Source: Cacconaster sp964598495
GTDB taxonomy: Bacteria; Bacteroidota; Bacteroidia; Bacteroidales; UBA932
NCBI GenBank assembly: GCA_964598495.1
Contig: CAZRBY010000006.1
Coordinates: forward strand, 26,023-90,022
DNA length: 64,000 nt
Reading direction: 5' to 3'
Below are positions 1 through 8,210 of this stretch, in pieces. Numbering within the stretch: position 1 is the first letter of the stretch; the number at the start of each line of letters is the position of its first letter. The notes under the pieces are model-generated. The model saw nothing but the letters and a program-made list of their open reading frames with translations, ran no database searches and had not been told where the DNA came from. The position numbers were made by a program, and so were the translations under genes.

Positions 1-54
1 AAATAACATAGCTCCGAAAAAACAAAAAATTTCTACGCCTATGTTATTTGAAGT
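1..54 (-). repeat. Hairpin repeat element, copy 1 (truncated by window edge)
   Basis: A perfect 11-bp stem (AAATAACATAG at 1-11 with CTATGTTATTT at 39-49) encloses an A/T-rich loop of 27 bases. The same loop, nearly unchanged, occurs at 12327-12355 in copy 2, where the stem tip differs on both arms so that pairing is kept. The left arm probably continues beyond the window, since the right arm goes on as GAAGT. It lies just 3-prime of the minus-strand guaD gene, so it may end that transcript, but the conserved loop suggests a dispersed repeat rather than a chance terminator. Confidence 0.6.
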
Positions 55-83
55 GAATTAAGCCTAATAATATTCTGGAATAA

Positions 84-557
84 CTAATACTCCACCTTAT
101 CCTCCTTCGCCTTCCAGGATTCGAAAACCCGGAGGGCTTCTTTTTCTAATAGGACCTCGGCTTTAAGACGGCGTTCCTCAGGCGTGAGCTCAAGTTCCTT
201 ATATATAAAGGAATCGTCGAAGCCGGCATAGGCAGCGTCGTGCTTGTCGGAGGCGTAGTAGAGTTTGTCAAGATGTGCCCAATAGATGGCTCCAAGACAC
301 ATCGGGCAGGGTTCACAGGAAGAATATATTTCGCATCCTTCGAGAACAAATGTGTCAAGCGCTTTGCAGGCGGCACGGATTGCATTTACTTCAGCATGGG
401 CGGTAGGATCGCAAGAGGCAGTTACACGATTGCATCCAGTAGCGACCACCTCTCCATCTTTTACAATTACTGCACCGAAAGGACCTCCCCCGTTTTGTAT
501 GTTTTCTAGGGCAAGGTCAATTGCGAGGCGCATGAATTTTTCCTTATAGCTTCTCAT
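84..557 (-). CDS. guaD: Guanine deaminase (cytidine/deoxycytidylate deaminase fold)
   Basis: Predicted cytosolic zinc hydrolase converting guanine to xanthine and ammonia in purine salvage. The 157 residues match the usual length of the small bacterial GuaD. Zinc ligands are visible as H54 (HAE, with catalytic E56) and C84/C87 in CEPCPMC. The C-terminal stretch AYAGFDDSFIYKE is typical of GuaD and argues against the related tRNA adenosine deaminase TadA. Its start codon overlaps the stop of the upstream transaldolase gene by one base (TGATG), so the two are probably co-translated. Confidence 0.85.
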   Translation of the reverse strand: MRSYKEKFMRLAIDLALENIQNGGGPFGAVIVKDGEVVATGCNRVTASCDPTAHAEVNAIRAACKALDTFVLEGCEIYSSCEPCPMCLGAIYWAHLDKLYYASDKHDAAYAGFDDSFIYKELELTPEERRLKAEVLLEKEALRVFESWKAKEDKVEY

Positions 558-1213
558 CAGCCTTCCATTTTCTTGGCATCCGCCACGAATAATTCCACAC
601 CTTTATCTGTCAGAGGATGGTTTAGAAGACCCAGAATAGCTTTAAGAGGACATGTTGCAACATCTGCACCTGCCTTCATACAATCGATAATGTGCTGAGT
701 ATGGCGAATTGAAGCTGCAAGTACCTCTGTCTGATAGCCGTAGTAATTGAACACTTCTACAATTTCCTTAATGAGAGCAACTCCGTCACTTGAAATGTCA
801 TCAAGACGCCCTACAAAAGGAGAAACATAAGTTGCTCCTGCTTTTGCTGCAAGCAAAGCCTGTCCAACTGTGAAAACAAGTGTACAATTGGTCTTTACAC
901 CTCTTTCAGAGAAATATTTCACGGCACGGATGCCATCTTTTGTACATGGAAGTTTTACGGTAATCTGAGGATGAAGCGCTGCAAGCTCTTCACCTTGATG
1001 AATCATATCGTCGTACTCAGTGCCGAATACTTCCGCACTTACGTCACCATCAACGATTTCACATATCTTTTTGTAATGCGCCTTGATTGCAGCATCGCCT
1101 TTGATGCCCTCCTTTGCCATAAGTGAAGGGTTGGTAGTAACTCCGTCCAGGACTCCAAGTTCCTGAGCCTCTTTAATCTGATCAAGATTAGCAGTATCTA
1201 TGAAAAATTTCAT
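557..1213 (-). CDS. tal: Transaldolase / fructose-6-phosphate aldolase-like (TalC family)
   Basis: Small (218 aa) class I aldolase of the TalC/FSA subfamily, acting in the non-oxidative pentose phosphate pathway in the cytosol. The N-terminus MKFFIDTANL, the TTNPSL motif near residue 27-31 and the Schiff-base lysine in ITVKLP (about K87) are all present, with a C-terminal DVATCPL segment. Members of this subfamily are annotated as transaldolase or fructose-6-phosphate aldolase and sequence alone does not settle the substrate. It is followed directly by guaD (one-base overlap). Confidence 0.88.
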   Translation of the reverse strand: MKFFIDTANLDQIKEAQELGVLDGVTTNPSLMAKEGIKGDAAIKAHYKKICEIVDGDVSAEVFGTEYDDMIHQGEELAALHPQITVKLPCTKDGIRAVKYFSERGVKTNCTLVFTVGQALLAAKAGATYVSPFVGRLDDISSDGVALIKEIVEVFNYYGYQTEVLAASIRHTQHIIDCMKAGADVATCPLKAILGLLNHPLTDKGVELFVADAKKMEG

Positions 1214-1240
1214 GTGTGTGTTTATGTGATTTTGTTATTA

Positions 1241-2356
1241 TTATTCGTCTGCAAACTTCTGTATGGCATCCATCACACGAAAGAAATTGCCCCCGGCAAT
1301 AGCCTTGATTTCGTGCTCTTTGTAACCGCGCATGCGAAGTTCTATGATTATTCTCTGTATCTTACTAATATCTTCAAGACCTTTGGGAGTAGTGTTGATA
1401 CCATCAAAATCACTTCCAAGTCCGACATGTTTTACTCCAACTAGCTTTACGACATGGTCGATATGATCTACAACCCTTTTGTACGAGGGTTTCTTGACAG
1501 AATTCATCTCGATGACGGACTTTTCAAGTTGCTTCTGAAGCTCAATATTGGACTTGTCCTTACGCCAAGCCTTGTCCGCTTCATCGAAAATGTCCTCAAG
1601 GTCCCAGATCTCAGATGCAGCATACTCATTATCGAGAAAAGCGGGATAAAAATTGATCTGGATCACACCGCCCTTCTCTGCCAAAGCCATTATCATCTCA
1701 TCACTCATATTGCGGGGATGAGAGGCAAGTGCACGGCAGCATGAGTGTGTAGCCACTACGGGGACCTTTGAGTATTTAAGTACATCCCAAAAGGCATCGT
1801 CAGAGATATGTGATACGTCAATAAGAATTCCAAGACGGTTACACTCTTCAATTACCTCCTTTCCGAATGGACTGACACCGCCCCAACGTTTCTCTTTTGT
1901 AGCACAGGAGTCACAAATTTCATTATTCCCTGCGTGTGTCAATGTGAGATACCTTACACCCAAACGGTAAAACATCCTGAGCAATGAGAGATCTTTCTGT
2001 ATTGGAGAACCATTTTCCATACCGAGGAAAATAGAAATCAGTCCGTTCTTTTTGTTGCGTTTGGCTTGTGCGGGAGTGGTGGCGAATGCTACCTTGTCGG
2101 GATTCTGCTCAACTGCATCGTAAACCCCTGATATGAGCTCGAAAGCCCTTCTTGTAGACTCGTCCTGGGAGAGAGAGTTCGATGTATAAATCGCGAAAAA
2201 AGAGCCGTTTACTCCTCCCTTCTTCATTTTTGCAAAATCTACGTGAGTAACAGGAAACTTGCCCGGAGTATAGCCTTGCTGGACCGTCTGCCCGAAATCT
2301 GCCCCCTTAACAAGCATCAGTGGAGAGTCACAGTGGGAATCCAATAAGAATATCAT
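1241..2356 (-). CDS. Membrane dipeptidase, peptidase family M19
   Basis: Zinc-dependent dipeptidase of the renal dipeptidase family, with an amidohydrolase TIM barrel. Visible metal-site motifs in order are DSHCDSP near the N-terminus, LTHAGNN, DVSHISD, ATHSCCRAL and GLGSDFDG. The start at 2356 (MIFLLDSHCDSP) is chosen over an upstream in-frame ATG at 2434 because the family begins just before the HxD motif and because a good promoter lies at 2392-2422, downstream of the longer start. No signal peptide is visible, unlike the secreted homologues. It is transcribed toward tal-guaD, 27 bp away. Confidence 0.88.
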   Translation of the reverse strand: MIFLLDSHCDSPLMLVKGADFGQTVQQGYTPGKFPVTHVDFAKMKKGGVNGSFFAIYTSNSLSQDESTRRAFELISGVYDAVEQNPDKVAFATTPAQAKRNKKNGLISIFLGMENGSPIQKDLSLLRMFYRLGVRYLTLTHAGNNEICDSCATKEKRWGGVSPFGKEVIEECNRLGILIDVSHISDDAFWDVLKYSKVPVVATHSCCRALASHPRNMSDEMIMALAEKGGVIQINFYPAFLDNEYAASEIWDLEDIFDEADKAWRKDKSNIELQKQLEKSVIEMNSVKKPSYKRVVDHIDHVVKLVGVKHVGLGSDFDGINTTPKGLEDISKIQRIIIELRMRGYKEHEIKAIAGGNFFRVMDAIQKFADE

Positions 2357-2391
2357 AAAAAAATATTTTTTTGGGTTACATAAATAATTCC

Positions 2392-2422
2392 CAAATTTAC
2401 GAATTATCAAGAAATTGTACAA
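2392..2422 (-). promoter_or_regulatory. Bacteroidetes-type promoter of the M19 dipeptidase gene
   Basis: On the minus strand, TTG (2422-2420) is followed after 20 bp by TAAATTTG (2399-2392), matching the -33/-7 consensus (TTG, TAnnTTTG). It places the transcript start about 30 bp before the ATG at 2356. Confidence 0.6.
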
Positions 2423-2474
2423 CAGTTGCAACAATTGGAGCGAAGCTCCGTTTTATATTATAGAAAAGAGAGTG

Positions 2475-2972
2475 ATGACACAGAAAGAGATTAAGAAGTT
2501 TTACGACACTCACTACAGGCGACTTTTCAACGCAAGTTACAGGATAGTAGGTAACGGTGCAGACGCTGAGGAGATAATGCATGACACGTTACTGCGTTTT
2601 TTACAGATGGATACCCCGCCTGCAGAACCTGCCCAAATTTCTGCCTGGCTCATACGCACCTGTATCAGAAGGTCTATAGACAGATTGAGGGTCATCAAAA
2701 GGGAGCAGATTTTCAAAGATAGTTATGAAGAACCTGAAAATCTTTCCGGCGAAGAGAGTGCGGAAATAGCGATTTCCACTAAAGAAGAGGTAAAACGCGT
2801 CAGAGAGGCCCTGGAAACGATGAAAGATCCCTACAGGCTGGTATTGACACTCTCACTTTTCGAGGGAATGGATTATCAGGAGATTGCCCAGATTACCGGG
2901 CAGAAAGAGGTGACGATACGATCCCAGTTTTGTAGAGGAAAGGCAACACTATTAAAAATATTGCAACAATGA
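2475..2972 (+). CDS. RNA polymerase sigma factor, ECF/sigma-70 family
   Basis: A 165-residue extracytoplasmic-function sigma factor. Region 2 is seen as YDTHYRRLFNASYRIV followed by ADAEEIMHDTLLRF, and region 4 as PYRLVLTLSLFEGMDYQEIA with a helix-turn-helix ending TIRSQFCRGK. The start at 2475 (MTQKEIKKFY) is preferred over the in-frame ATG at 2415 because the extra 20 residues do not resemble the family and fall in the divergent promoter region. A small GGAGC-GAA-GCTCC hairpin (2437-2449) sits in the leader. Its stop overlaps the start of the next gene (ATGA), which fits a sigma/anti-sigma pair. Confidence 0.85.
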   Translation: MTQKEIKKFYDTHYRRLFNASYRIVGNGADAEEIMHDTLLRFLQMDTPPAEPAQISAWLIRTCIRRSIDRLRVIKREQIFKDSYEEPENLSGEESAEIAISTKEEVKRVREALETMKDPYRLVLTLSLFEGMDYQEIAQITGQKEVTIRSQFCRGKATLLKILQQ

Positions 2973-3517
2973 GAGAGTTAGACGACATAAGTGAGATCCT
3001 TGACGACATGGAGCCTGCAGAGGGTCATTTCGACAGGTTTATGGAGAAAGCCAATCCCCCCAAGAGGATTGAATTCCAGAGGAATAATCCACGCAAACGG
3101 ATATTCTGGAAAGCTGTGCTCTTCCCTGTAGCCGCATCGGTAATGATGATTTTCGGAGCCAATCTGCTTATCAGGATTATGAGCATAAATAGTGAGAGTT
3201 TCTCTAAGACCGTGTCAGTTATGGAAGATCCGCAGGATATCTACAATGCCTATATGGATGTGGTAAGAGATAGTTATGAGTATCTATCGTCACTGACAGC
3301 TTATGCACCTAATAACGGAGCGAATGAGCATTTTAACACTCTGGAAAGCATCACATCCGAGTATATCCCTCTTTTGGAAGTCCTTCCTGACGAGATTAGT
3401 GAGCAAGAAAAGGCAGAAATTCTCAAAGAATACTATAGCCGGAGAGTAGAAAGCGTGGTTGAACTCCGGAAATATGTGGCATCACTCACACAACGCCGGA
3501 TTCAGCACCTGCAATAG
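2969..3517 (+). CDS. Hypothetical single-pass membrane protein, probable anti-sigma factor
   Basis: No family is recognised by sequence. The 182 residues have a charged N-terminal cytoplasmic segment of about 48 residues, one hydrophobic span (about 49-69, VLFPVAASVMMIFGANLL) and a helical C-terminal region facing the periplasm. This layout, and a four-base ATGA overlap with the ECF sigma gene, is what an anti-sigma factor would show; the role is inferred from context only. Confidence 0.6.
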   Translation: MRELDDISEILDDMEPAEGHFDRFMEKANPPKRIEFQRNNPRKRIFWKAVLFPVAASVMMIFGANLLIRIMSINSESFSKTVSVMEDPQDIYNAYMDVVRDSYEYLSSLTAYAPNNGANEHFNTLESITSEYIPLLEVLPDEISEQEKAEILKEYYSRRVESVVELRKYVASLTQRRIQHLQ

Positions 3518-3564
3518 CAACAATAAAAACAACAAGAATAACAAAAACAACTAAAACAACTAAA

Positions 3565-4449
3565 ATGAAACGTATTTTACTAACATTTGCCGCAATTATC
3601 GGCTTTATTCTTACAAGCAATGCACAAACTGTAAAAAATTATGATTATCAAGGTTTTGATGGACTCGACATCTCTCATTGGTTTGATGTGGAGGTAATAC
3701 GGGGCAATACCTACTCCATTGTTATCGAAGTCAGCGACGATCTTGAGAAATATCTTTTAGTGAAGGATTCCAAAGGGACTCTTACCATAGGACTTGACAA
3801 TCCCAGCAAGAAGGTGCTAAAAAATCAAAACAAACTTGCCAGAGCGACAATCACTATGCCGGTTCTCACCAAGCTCACGCTTTCAGGAGCATCTAAATTT
3901 CACACCAACGATCAATTTGACTGCGGAAAAAACAGATTCGTGATGAAACTCAGCGGTGCCAGCTTAGTCTATGGATTGAATGTAGTTGCTAAAGAGACCC
4001 AGATTTCAATAAACGGGGCATCTACTGTGAGAGATATCAAGGGTGACTTCCTAGAGGCCGACATCAAGGTATCAGGAGCAAGCAAATTGTATGGCAATAT
4101 TTCGGCAGACGAACTTGACATTGAGATTTCCGGTGCATCAAAAGCTGAAGTGAATGGAGAATTCGAAAAGGTTGATCTCGAGTGCAGCGGTGCTTCAAAA
4201 GCACTCCTATCCGGTACCGCTGATGAAGTATCCCTAGAAGGTAGCGGTGTCAGCTCTATCGTGGCTGAAGATATGAAAGTCAAAGATGCGGAAATCGACC
4301 TTTCAGGTACAGCTAAAGCAAGCATCTATGTGACAAGACGTCTTAATGTGGAGTGTTCCGGAGCATCTTCCTGCGCTTACAAGGCAGACAAGTCAATAAG
4401 CATCACATCTGAAGTCAGTCGCGGATCCAGTCTTCGACGCATTGACTAG
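3565..4449 (+). CDS. GIN-domain (DUF2807) secreted protein
   Basis: A 294-residue exported protein: signal peptide MKRILLTFAAIIGFILTSNA, then a repetitive beta-solenoid of about 20-residue units with recurring SGAS-type turns (LSGASKF, LSGASLV, VSGASKLYG, ISGASKA, CSGASKA). This is the putative auto-transporter adhesin head GIN family (DUF2807), common in Bacteroidetes and of unknown molecular function. It follows the sigma/anti-sigma pair after a 47-bp A-rich spacer and is probably in the same operon, possibly the output of that regulon. Its TAG stop overlaps the stop of rlmB on the other strand (CTAG, 4446-4449). Confidence 0.82.
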   Translation: MKRILLTFAAIIGFILTSNAQTVKNYDYQGFDGLDISHWFDVEVIRGNTYSIVIEVSDDLEKYLLVKDSKGTLTIGLDNPSKKVLKNQNKLARATITMPVLTKLTLSGASKFHTNDQFDCGKNRFVMKLSGASLVYGLNVVAKETQISINGASTVRDIKGDFLEADIKVSGASKLYGNISADELDIEISGASKAEVNGEFEKVDLECSGASKALLSGTADEVSLEGSGVSSIVAEDMKVKDAEIDLSGTAKASIYVTRRLNVECSGASSCAYKADKSISITSEVSRGSSLRRID

Positions 4450-5195
4450 ATTTTAGGCATTCTCTGCCTAACTGCTTCGAAAAGCACTATGGCAGTGGCT
4501 ACGGAGACGTTGAGGGAACCGATTTGACCTAACATTGGAATCGCTGCCTTAACATTACAGAGCGAAAGTACCGAATCGGAAATACCCTTACCTTCAGAAC
4601 CCATAACGATTACGGTCGGCTGAGTTAAATCCACATCGTAGATTGAACAGCCGGCCTTTTCTGTTGCACCTACAACATGGAAACCGGCATCAATCAACCA
4701 ATACAAAGGAATACGCAGGTTGGGGACCTTGCAAACAGGTACTCTGAGAAGAGCTCCTGATGATGTTTTGATCGCATCGGCATTAATGGCGGCTCCGCCC
4801 TTGGCAGGAAGTATCACTCCGCTTACCCCTGCACACTCCGCACTTCTGACTATTGCACCGAAATTACGCACATCGCTAACTCCGTCAAGCATTAAAAAAA
4901 TGGGAGCAGAAGAGACTGCAAGCGCTTTTTCAACGACATCCTCGAATGGCAGATAATCAATCTGCGACATATAGCCGATAACTCCCTGATGCGCACCGCG
5001 ATATAATTTGTTCATCTTTTCTCCGGGTACAAACTGAAAAGGAATCTCGTTTTGCTTTACCAGATCCAACAGTGCCCTGAACTTATCTCCTTCAAGACCC
5101 TGCTTAAATAGAATTTTTTCAAATTTTCTGCCTGTTTTAATTGCTTCATGCACGGGGTTAATACCGAACAGATAGGGTTGCTTCTTTTCTTCCAT
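4446..5195 (-). CDS. rlmB: 23S rRNA 2-prime-O-methyltransferase RlmB (SpoU/TrmH family)
   Basis: SAM-dependent SPOUT methyltransferase predicted to methylate guanosine 2251 of 23S rRNA. The N-terminal substrate-binding domain begins YLFGINPVHEAI. The knotted catalytic domain shows LMLDGVSDVRNFGAIVR, VIVMGSEGKGIS and IGSLNVSVATAIVLFEA. The start at 5195 (MEEKKQPYLFG) is preferred to 5225 because it aligns with the family and leaves an 8-bp gap to the ABC-F stop. It is the last gene of a valS-tatA-tatC-ABCF-rlmB run. Confidence 0.88.
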   Translation of the reverse strand: MEEKKQPYLFGINPVHEAIKTGRKFEKILFKQGLEGDKFRALLDLVKQNEIPFQFVPGEKMNKLYRGAHQGVIGYMSQIDYLPFEDVVEKALAVSSAPIFLMLDGVSDVRNFGAIVRSAECAGVSGVILPAKGGAAINADAIKTSSGALLRVPVCKVPNLRIPLYWLIDAGFHVVGATEKAGCSIYDVDLTQPTVIVMGSEGKGISDSVLSLCNVKAAIPMLGQIGSLNVSVATAIVLFEAVRQRMPKI

Positions 5196-5203
5196 TGTGT
5201 AAA

Positions 5204-7126
5204 TCATATTGTGAGGGATGCCCATTCATCCATTTTTGTCTCAAGATTTAATTTGAGATAATGATACTTGTTTGTGAGTTCCACTATATCGTCTTCCGGA
5301 GAGGGTGATGCAAGGATTTTTTCCACAGCAGATATCTCTTCCTCCAGAGATGATATTTCATCTTCCAGCCGTTGTTGGCGATTTTTTATTCTACGTTCCT
5401 CCCTCGAGAGGTATTTCTGTGCCTCATAAGTGGATATCTTTTCCTTCTTTGGCTCGGGTGCAGCCTGAGAAGAGGGGGCCTGCTTGATTTCTATATCCCT
5501 GAGCGAACTTATCTTTTTGCGGTAGAGAAAATCATCCACTCCTCCGAGGTGTTCCTTTACCTGCCCGTCAGCAAACTCATAAATCTTCTCCACCAGCCCA
5601 TCAAGAAAGTCTCTATCATGTGAAACTATAATAAGAGTGCCGTCATATTTCTGCAGCGCCTGTTTTAGTACATCCTTTGAACGAAGATCCATATGGTTGG
5701 TAGGCTCGTCAAGCGCAAGCAGATTGTAGGGGTGCAATATGAGCTTTGCCATGGCCAGTCTTGAACGTTCACCGCCACTGAGCACTGACACCTTTTTATC
5801 TATATCGTCTCCTCTGAAGAGAAAAGCGCCAAGTATGTCCCTCAGCCTGGTCCTAATATCTCCCACTGCGATCTTCTCCAGAGTACCGTACACGGTATCT
5901 TTTTTGTCCAATAAATCCTCCTGATTTTGCGCAAAGTAGCCTATCTTCACATTATACCCAACCTGCGCCTCACCTTCAAAAGGCTCAAGCCGGCCGGTAA
6001 GCAGGCGCATTACGGTGGTCTTACCCTCGCCGTTACGCCCTACGAAGGCCACCTTCTCCCCTCTTCTGATTGTGATATTGGCTCCATGCAGCACAATTTT
6101 CTTCTTGGGCTTTGAGTAGCCGATGGTTGCATCCTTGAGGGAAAACACCAAATCTCCGGAGCGTGGCGCAGAGGGAAATCTGACGGTAATTGTGCTCAAA
6201 TCCTCCTCATCTATCTCTATACGCTCGAGTTTTTCCAACTGTTTGATTCTGGATTGCACCTGATTGCTCTTTGTAGGCTTGTAGCGAAATTTCTCTATAA
6301 ATTCCTCGCTCTTTTCAATAAGGCGCTGCTGGTTGTCGTAGGCGGCGCGCTGCTGGGCAATTCTCTCCTTTCGCAACTCCACAAATTGGGAGTAAGGCAC
6401 TTTATAATCGTAAATTTTGCCCAGCATCACCTCTACAGTACGGTTGGTGCAGTTGTCGAGGAATCTGCGGTCGTGTGATATTAGAACTAAAGCACCTGAA
6501 AAGTTCTTGAGGTACTCCTCTAACCACTGAATGGATTCGATATCGAGGTGGTTTGTCGGTTCATCCAATAGCAATATATCGGGGTTACGCAGGAGAATTT
6601 TAGCCAATTCTATGCGCATGTTCCAGCCGTGGCTTAATGTGTGTGTCATTCTGTCGAGTTCATCTTTGCGGAAACCCAGTCCGAGAAGGGTTTTCTCTGC
6701 CTGCACATGTGGGGATTCAAGGGAGTAAATCCTGAGTCTATCGCTGGTTTCATTTAATTCGACTATCAGTTTGTGGTACTCTTTCGACTCATAGTCAGTG
6801 CGATTTGCGAGCTCATGTGAAATTTGATCCAGACGCGTATTAAGCTCTTTGAGCTCCGCAAATGCAGTCATAGTCTCGTCAATGACGCTTTTATCGCGGG
6901 CATGCTTCATTATCTGAGGAAGATAACCAACTTTCCGATCAGAGGGCATCGAAACCTTGCCCGATGAGGGCGACTGAAGGCCCATGATGAGTTTAAGAAT
7001 GGTGGATTTGCCTGCTCCGTTTTTGCCGACGAGACCTACTTTCTCTTTGTCGCTTATATGAAAATTGATAGTGTCCAGAAGAGTGAATCCCCCGAATGAG
7101 ACAGTAAGATCACTGATCGATATCAC
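5204..7126 (-). CDS. ABC-F family ATPase (translation-associated, no membrane domain)
   Basis: A 640-residue protein with two ABC domains and no transmembrane segments, the layout of ABC-F ribosome-associated ATPases (Uup/EttA/YdiF type). First cassette: Walker A GKNGAGKST (about 35-43), signature region LSHGW, Walker B ILLLDEPTNHLD. A charged linker follows (about 240-300). Second cassette: GRNGEGKTT, LSGGERSR, LLALDEPTNHMD. The C-terminal 90 residues form a predicted coiled coil. The first signature reads LSHGW, where the family usually has LSGGW. The gene overlaps tatC by four bases (ATGA). Exact subgroup is not assignable by eye. Confidence 0.85.
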   Translation of the reverse strand: MISISDLTVSFGGFTLLDTINFHISDKEKVGLVGKNGAGKSTILKLIMGLQSPSSGKVSMPSDRKVGYLPQIMKHARDKSVIDETMTAFAELKELNTRLDQISHELANRTDYESKEYHKLIVELNETSDRLRIYSLESPHVQAEKTLLGLGFRKDELDRMTHTLSHGWNMRIELAKILLRNPDILLLDEPTNHLDIESIQWLEEYLKNFSGALVLISHDRRFLDNCTNRTVEVMLGKIYDYKVPYSQFVELRKERIAQQRAAYDNQQRLIEKSEEFIEKFRYKPTKSNQVQSRIKQLEKLERIEIDEEDLSTITVRFPSAPRSGDLVFSLKDATIGYSKPKKKIVLHGANITIRRGEKVAFVGRNGEGKTTVMRLLTGRLEPFEGEAQVGYNVKIGYFAQNQEDLLDKKDTVYGTLEKIAVGDIRTRLRDILGAFLFRGDDIDKKVSVLSGGERSRLAMAKLILHPYNLLALDEPTNHMDLRSKDVLKQALQKYDGTLIIVSHDRDFLDGLVEKIYEFADGQVKEHLGGVDDFLYRKKISSLRDIEIKQAPSSQAAPEPKKEKISTYEAQKYLSREERRIKNRQQRLEDEISSLEEEISAVEKILASPSPEDDIVELTNKYHYLKLNLETKMDEWASLTI

Positions 7127-7944
7127 GCTTCACCTCCCGAGGCATCAGCTGCAATTTGATCCTCTTCTGATTTTCCGGACCTGCAAACCAGAATACTAAC
7201 CTCATAGAGACAGTAGAGTGGGATTGCCACAAAGAAAAGTGTCACTGCATCTCCGGAGGGGGTGATCAGTGCCGCAACGATGAGAAGTATCACGATAGCG
7301 TGTTTGCGGTACTTCTTCAGAAACTCTTTTGTAATGATTCCAAATCTTGAAAGTACCGCTGCAAGAGCCGGCATTTCGAAAACAATCCCCATAATGAGAA
7401 TCAACGAAACAAACATCCCGATATAGGAGTTGAGCGATATCTGGTTGGGGACATCCGGTGAAACCTGATATGTGCCGAGAAATCTCACAGTCAGCGGAAA
7501 AACCAGCAGATAGCCTACGGCAATCCCAACATAAAAAAGAATACCCGCAAATCCAAATGCACGCCTTACAACCCTTTTTTCATTGTCGTAAAGCGCGGGG
7601 CGTACAAAGGTCCATATTTGGTAAAAGATAAAGGGCATCGCTACAATCAATGCGACATAAAGAGATACCCTGATATGGGTAAAAAATTGAGCCGCCATCT
7701 CGATATTGATCAGCTCAATCGAAAACTCACCTATCGGTCCCGAACCAAAAAGAGCGAGCATGTAATTTAACAGCCGGTAAAGACAAAACTCAGATGTAAG
7801 TGGCGCAAATATGATGTTACCGAAAATCGTCTCCTTAAAAAAGAAGGCGACGATCATCAGCACCGCGAGCACTGCAACAGAGCGAAAAAGTACTTTCCGC
7901 AACTCGTCGAGATGCTCCCAAAAGGACATATTGCTGCTTCCCAT
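7123..7944 (-). CDS. tatC: Sec-independent protein translocase TatC
   Basis: Polytopic inner-membrane component that recognises twin-arginine signal peptides. The 273 residues show six hydrophobic spans and the characteristic N-terminal SFWEHLDELRKVLFRS, and further in FVRPALYDNEKR. An alternative start at 7929 (MSFWEHLDELR) is possible. It lies 20 bp after tatA and overlaps the ABC-F gene at its 3-prime end. The C-terminal tail after the last span is charged and cytoplasmic. Confidence 0.92.
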   Translation of the reverse strand: MGSSNMSFWEHLDELRKVLFRSVAVLAVLMIVAFFFKETIFGNIIFAPLTSEFCLYRLLNYMLALFGSGPIGEFSIELINIEMAAQFFTHIRVSLYVALIVAMPFIFYQIWTFVRPALYDNEKRVVRRAFGFAGILFYVGIAVGYLLVFPLTVRFLGTYQVSPDVPNQISLNSYIGMFVSLILIMGIVFEMPALAAVLSRFGIITKEFLKKYRKHAIVILLIVAALITPSGDAVTLFFVAIPLYCLYEVSILVCRSGKSEEDQIAADASGGEA

Positions 7945-7964
7945 CAGAATACCGGTGAGGGAGT

Positions 7965-8180
7965 CTATTTCTGTTCCTTCTCTACATTCTTGGAGTCTTC
8001 GTCCATTCCCTTCACCTCATTCTCCACGTCCTTCATTCCCTCCTTGAAACTGCGGACACCTTTTCCAAGTCCCTTCATAAGTTCGGGAATCTTTCTGCCT
8101 CCGAAAAGAAGAAGTACAATAAAGGCGATGATCAGAATTTCCTGCCAGCCGAATGATCCGAATAATAACAAGTTTCTCAT
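7965..8180 (-). CDS. tatA: Twin-arginine translocase subunit TatA/E
   Basis: A 71-residue single-span protein: N-terminal helix FGWQEILIIAFIVLLLFGG with the FGG hinge, then the amphipathic helix RKIPELMKGLGKGVRSFKEG and an acidic tail. This is the TatA pore component. No tatB is seen, as in many two-component TatAC systems of Bacteroidetes. It is situated between valS and tatC. Confidence 0.93.
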   Translation of the reverse strand: MRNLLLFGSFGWQEILIIAFIVLLLFGGRKIPELMKGLGKGVRSFKEGMKDVENEVKGMDEDSKNVEKEQK

Positions 8181-8210
8181 TTTGTGTGGGTATTATATTA
8201 GTCTGTCTAA

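Noticed and set aside
29..36. ATTTCTAC in the hairpin element resembles the end of Cas12a direct repeats
   Set aside because: Only single copies, no spacers or cas genes nearby; the match is to a few bases in an A/T-rich loop.
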